Assembly: GCA_023436305.1 (NCBI GenBank)
Contig: JAEZJQ010000123.1
Location: 1 to 38,292, forward strand
Length of the DNA stretch: 38,292 nt
Direction: 5' to 3'
DNA from: Bacillota bacterium
Lineage (GTDB): Bacteria; Bacillota; UBA4882; UBA8346
The position numbers and the translations under genes were made by a program. Shown piece by piece: positions 36,501 to 38,292 of this stretch. Under the pieces are notes generated by a model that was not told the origin of the DNA, did not search any database, and worked only from the letters and a program-made list of their open reading frames with translations. Positions within the stretch are counted from its first letter, which is position 1. Each line of letters begins with the position of its first letter.

Positions 36501-38292
36501 AATTCCAGCGTTCCGGAAGAATTTCGGTGATACAGTTCCGGCCTTCCTGGAGATTTTTCCAAAACTCTCCTACATTCCCCGCCTGGGGATATCGTCCGGA
36601 CAGGCCGATAATCGCCACATCCTGAACTCCCGATACTGCCGGTGGTTGGATTCCGGGTTGGGGATTGTCCCTGTTTGGAAGCGGCAGAAATCGTCTGTTT
36701 TTTCGAAAGGACGGTATGGGATCAGCGGAAACTGCCGGATAATTTTGTTCTCGAATGATGAAAACCGCCCCGGCATCATTCTCTTCTTGTTCCCCCACCC
36801 CCGTCAGTTTTAGCAATGAATCCTTTTGGGTCTTTATGAAGTAATCGATGAGGGTATCGATATTTTTGTATTCAAAAAATAAGGTACTGGTGACATTCGA
36901 CAATACTTTGCCCAAGGTATTGGTCAGTTGCACCACCAGGATCGAATCGATGCCATACTTTTCCAACGGTTCGGAGGAATCAATCCGGTCCACCGGCATC
37001 TTCAATGTTTCCGCAATCAGTTTTTTCAGATAAACCGTACTTTTTTCCCGCAGTAATTCGGCGGTAACTCCTTTTGAAAGCGTTACTTTGGGCTTATCCA
37101 TCCGGCCTAAATGATCTATGGCGGCAAGTTTCTTCGGTTGCTCATGGGTCCGCGGCGTTTCAAGCTGCTTCGCCGGAAAATCCGTATGTGGCCGGTTTAA
37201 CTTGGCTTGCCGGATAACCCCATCGTTTTCGGCTACGATAATCTGTTGCCCCAAATGGATGGCTTCCGGAGCCTTGAAAAAAACCGACCGGAGTCCTTCT
37301 TGAGTAAGTACGGACCGCCAGGTTTCGGGAGCCAATCCGGGACAGCCGGGGATCCGTAGCGCATGGTCCTCATAGGCCCACCACCCTTCCAAAAGCCCAA
37401 AGGTCAAATGAGTAAACAAATTATTCCCGCTAATCTCATTAATAAGTATCAAACCGTTTTGTTTTAAGGTAGCCTTGACATTCCGCAACGTCCGCCGGAT
37501 ATTTTGCGTGGCATGAAGTACATTGGTGGCAATCGCCAGATCATATCCGCCTGCCCGGACTCCCTGTCCGACCACCGGCCAGTTGACATCAAATAATTGA
37601 TAGGTTAAATAAGGATTCCCCGGACCGTATTCTTTTTCCGCGAATAACAGGAACGCTTTGGAAATATCAGTGTAACAATATTCCGTAATATGCTCCCGGT
37701 AAGGCATGAGTTTACGGAATAGCATCGTACTGGTTCCGCCGGTGCCGGCGCCTATTTCAATGATCCGGACTCCGGCCGATCCATCCAGCTTGAGCCTTTC
37801 CTCCAAATAATCGATGGCCGTATCCGCCAGTAATTCATTAAAATAATCCGCAACCGGATTGTGTTTATAGATGCCCTCCACCAGTTCCATGGACGAATTG
37901 GGAAAAATAATATCAGTCGCGGGAATTTTTCCGGTGATAATATCCGGTAAAGCCCGCAGCGTTGTTTCGACAAGAGTTACTTGATTTTTCAGGCTGGGGT
38001 CCACGGCAAGCCACACTTCCTTGCTGTGCTCCCACTCCGCCCATAATTTATTGCCATCGACCGGAACCGGATCGTTAATAATGCATGTATCGCCTTTGAC
38101 ATCGAGATACTTGCCCCTGGCTAAAACCGCAACGCTTTCATCAAGCCACCGGTCGTATAAACGAGAAAGTCCGGCCTTGGTTTTGAGCCCGGAAAGCACC
38201 GTCTCCCTTTCCGTGAACAACCCAACGGATTGCAATCCAGACCACAGTAACCGGCGCAGATGATCCTCCATCTCCTGTGCCGGAAGGCTTTG
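30574..38292 (-). CDS. Trans-AT polyketide synthase, terminal modules (5' end outside window)
   Basis: 2572 residues visible. The frame is open to the right edge, so the N-terminus is missing. Domains by residue (counting from Met at 38271): C-methyltransferase 128-350 (EIGAGTGGT); ACP1 412-485 (Ser443); KS1 550-970 with Cys706, His841 (EAHGTGT) and His881; post-KS linker ending LPTYPF at 1128; Pro/Ser-rich linker; ACP2 1264-1340 (Ser1297, Trp1303) and ACP3 1366-1442 (Ser1399, Trp1405); KS2 1505-1930 with Cys1667 and His1841 but AASGM instead of HGTGT; second LPTYPF; ACP4 2130-2200 (Ser2162); thioesterase 2236-2510 (GFSMGG Ser2306, His2503). No AT and no KR are present, so malonyl loading must be in trans. 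The last module ends with TE release and a basic tail. First gene of an operon with the radical SAM gene. Confidence 0.95.
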   Translation of the reverse strand, partial: QSLPAQEMEDHLRRLLWSGLQSVGLFTERETVLSGLKTKAGLSRLYDRWLDESVAVLARGKYLDVKGDTCIINDPVPVDGNKLWAEWEHSKEVWLAVDPSLKNQVTLVETTLRALPDIITGKIPATDIIFPNSSMELVEGIYKHNPVADYFNELLADTAIDYLEERLKLDGSAGVRIIEIGAGTGGTSTMLFRKLMPYREHITEYCYTDISKAFLLFAEKEYGPGNPYLTYQLFDVNWPVVGQGVRAGGYDLAIATNVLHATQNIRRTLRNVKATLKQNGLILINEISGNNLFTHLTFGLLEGWWAYEDHALRIPGCPGLAPETWRSVLTQEGLRSVFFKAPEAIHLGQQIIVAENDGVIRQAKLNRPHTDFPAKQLETPRTHEQPKKLAAIDHLGRMDKPKVTLSKGVTAELLREKSTVYLKKLIAETLKMPVDRIDSSEPLEKYGIDSILVVQLTNTLGKVLSNVTSTLFFEYKNIDTLIDYFIKTQKDSLLKLTGVGEQEENDAGAVFIIREQNYPAVSADPIPSFRKNRRFLPLPNRDNPQPGIQPPAVSGVQDVAIIGLSGRYPQAGNVGEFWKNLQEGRNCITEILPERWNWRDYYHPEKGKKGSIYTKWGGFIDNFDRFDALFFQISPREAEQMDPQERLFLEVAYESIEDAGYTPANLCENRKIGVFVGVMNGNYPAGSNYWSIANRLSYLFDFQGPSMAVDTACSSSLTAIHLALESIYNGTCQCAVAGGVNLIVDPVHYLKLTAMSMLSPEDCCKSFGDRADGFVDGEGVGAVILKPLSKAVENGDHIYGVLKGSMLNSGGKTNGYTVPNPNAQTMVIAEALRRAKVHARTISYVEAHGTGTALGDPIEITGLTRAFEYDTPDKQFCAIGSVKSNIGHCESASGIAGLTKILLQLKNGQLVPSLYARELNPNIDFENTSFVVQQALTEWKRPVVEINSTVKEYPRRAGLSSFGAGGANVHVIIEEYIPQDTNSLLIAVSPGSPVVIPISARNDKALKLQIQRMLAAIKEQGLTDSELPNIAYTFQVGREAMEERLGLVVESIRELEDKLRRYLEGEDGIDKVYRGQAKRNQETLAVTGPDDDLAKTIEAWAEKGKYAKLLSFWVKGLIFDWNKLYRGAKPRRISLPTYPFTGERYWLTGPRTNAHDIPSGTPAGTIHPETDQNISSKFVGQSGSASTESPVPPLSSAPQTAGKAVSFKTSIKPSRIPLRSLAEVQTFSQKSAKRIHKTIPLSSPGIAVPEPVIPTVAIPAVNIQLPVSGEALLEELRTSLAEVLYMKRSEVDPDKRFIDMGMDSIVGVEWLRVVNGRYGTGIDIPKIYEYPGLRQFAALVKGELAKRAPGTPDTREEILTPVPSSQPVVLMESLLEELSASLAAVLYMKRSDVDPDKKFIDMGMDSIIGVEWLRTVNGRYGTGIDIPKIYEYPALRQFTVFLKGELAKRNPNSPISREAAPSLEVLKEVPPPSISLNPLTGKPPVIDNPGNLAPFFPSKLGETESPVSENRDIAVIGLAGRYPHAENMDQFWGNLRNGRDCIDEIPGERWDHSLYYDQDKNNPGKTYCKWGGFLEGVDQFDPLFFNISPREATFIDPHERLFLETVWNLFEGAGYTRESLQRSYQGKVGVYAGAMYQHYHLESTVYGSFHSSIANRVSHFFNLQGPSIAIDTMCSSSAIAIHLACESLIRGECRMAVAGGVNLTIHPKKYLGLSLTKMIGSSRDSRSFGNGDGFLPSEGVGAVLLKPLARAIADQDSILAVIKATAINHGGNSNGYSAPNPNAQAQLIEDNLIKAGIDPRTISYVEAAASGMAVGDSLEVTALAKAFRKFTTDQQFCAIGSVKSNLGHAEAASGISQLTKVILQLQHRQLVPSIKAEPLNPNINFSNTPFYLQSKLEDWKPPVVTIDGVEQEFKRRATVSSFGAGGSNAHLIVEEYIPNHPEPEVESLTSSPQLVVFSAKTRERLPVVVQQVLEFLGRQTGLSLPDLAYTLQVGREAMEWRMAMIVGNQDELVHGMKDYLESVRVGLAPPAAIPIFIGNPNSENGETGRLFSDKENDNIMPMVEDKNFAEIAVHWVKGAGIPWEMLHQNERVRKIVLPTYPFEKRRCWTDSKPEAPITVSPSRLAGVEATTSGSSPDGSRIIGIISRLLGLTPEELNPGKPLVAYGMDSIIWMDFLWQMQTQVDSSLDWNGLRECRTIQDVINIVSSPEGKEIAISGEGSPKISSFTCQFPELIYLNQSSQGRPVFWIHGGAGGVESYKNIAVKSERPFYGIQARNGKTVETPLVGVEAIAAYYRRIIQTVQPEGPYDLGGFSMGGMLAYEITRQLQESGQSVDSIIMVDTLDSAAIKKQSGSNAETSIWQITKGRILQTVNLALLAAIPQDPEKIPQTLIHRDELDIHAGDEEFLQQALLLAKKRGLIKTESRMKTLIEQNARTQQFYELEKYNVLPLPDSRTPACYYFRNKNGRFFGELEPYFTLANYGITLDSIKYWEEWERYIFNFYMMEVDASNHWMMMSEANSSGIIGAFCGKLYSETGITQEFVDLYGIQSNRAVFGEKKRAKKGENKSNPKTKR
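32482..33759 (-). other. KS0: non-elongating ketosynthase domain
   Basis: Within the PKS. The cysteine (IDTMCSSSAIAIH) and the second histidine (SNLGHAEAASG) are intact, but at 32857-32871 the codons give AASGM where KS1 has HGTGT. Loss of that histidine prevents decarboxylative condensation, so the domain can bind and pass the chain but not extend it. Confidence 0.9.
33946..34482 (-). repeat. Tandem ACP duplication inside the PKS
   Basis: ACP2 (34252-34482) and ACP3 (33946-34176) are nearly identical, period 306 bp, with mostly silent differences. Both have DMGMDSI(V/I)GVEWLR, with Trp six residues after the phosphopantetheine serine. Confidence 0.92.

Noticed and set aside
1..38292. tRNA, rRNA, transposase or phage genes
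   Set aside because: None could be seen by eye on either strand.

Overview
The window reads as chromosomal DNA of an uncultured or little-studied bacterium with moderate G+C. The house-keeping genes (tlyA, dgt, iron-type alcohol dehydrogenase), strong GGAGG ribosome sites, frequent TTG starts and sigma-A-like promoters look like the Bacillota. However, one protein (4796-5401) has the look of an outer-membrane beta-barrel, there is an O-antigen-ligase-like protein, and there is a serine-palmitoyltransferase-like enzyme. A diderm Bacillota-type lineage (Limnochordia/Hydrogenispora-like) is my best guess. This is inference from gene content, not a database result.

Layout. 1-339 is non-coding and holds a decayed 42-bp hairpin repeat. 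340-4799 carries a tyrosine-phosphatase-like gene and polyamine genes: a branched-chain polyamine synthase (bpsA, minus strand), and aguA and aguB (plus strand). 4796-6589 is a two-gene minus-strand unit of a PLP-dependent acyl-CoA:amino-acid condensing enzyme followed by the predicted barrel protein. 6904-11421 is a surface-glycan locus: three glycosyltransferases on the minus strand and a divergent O-antigen ligase/polymerase-like membrane protein. 11560-20042 is a run of minus-strand genes: speE, a large exported TPR protein, Fe-ADH, tlyA, dgt, an HD phosphohydrolase and a small coiled-coil protein. 20149-20643 is a frameshifted 3' remnant of a trpB2-type tryptophan synthase beta gene. 20854-25254 holds a secreted four-PKD-domain protein with a Fur-type box in front of it, a small hypothetical gene, an excisionase-type HTH/methyltransferase fusion, and speD. 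25458-27830 is a cytosolic ligand-sensing HD-GYP protein.

From about 28408 to the right edge lies the end of a trans-AT polyketide synthase operon, transcribed leftwards: a giant PKS (2572 residues visible, N-terminus outside the window), a B12-binding-type radical SAM protein starting at a TTG 16 nt after the PKS stop, and a small STAS/SpoIIAA-like gene, closed by a strong terminator. Visible PKS order: C-methyltransferase, ACP, KS, (no AT, no KR), ACP-ACP, KS0, ACP, thioesterase. The second KS has lost its HGTGT histidine and should not elongate. The doubled ACPs carry the Trp that marks beta-branching carriers.

How genes work together. aguA, aguB, speD, speE and bpsA together give agmatine -> N-carbamoylputrescine -> putrescine -> spermidine -> N4-branched polyamines; only arginine decarboxylase is missing from the window. 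The condensing enzyme, the barrel protein and the glycan genes form an envelope-building neighbourhood. At several intergenic sites I also see arrays of 7-bp-periodic repeats that no gene explains.
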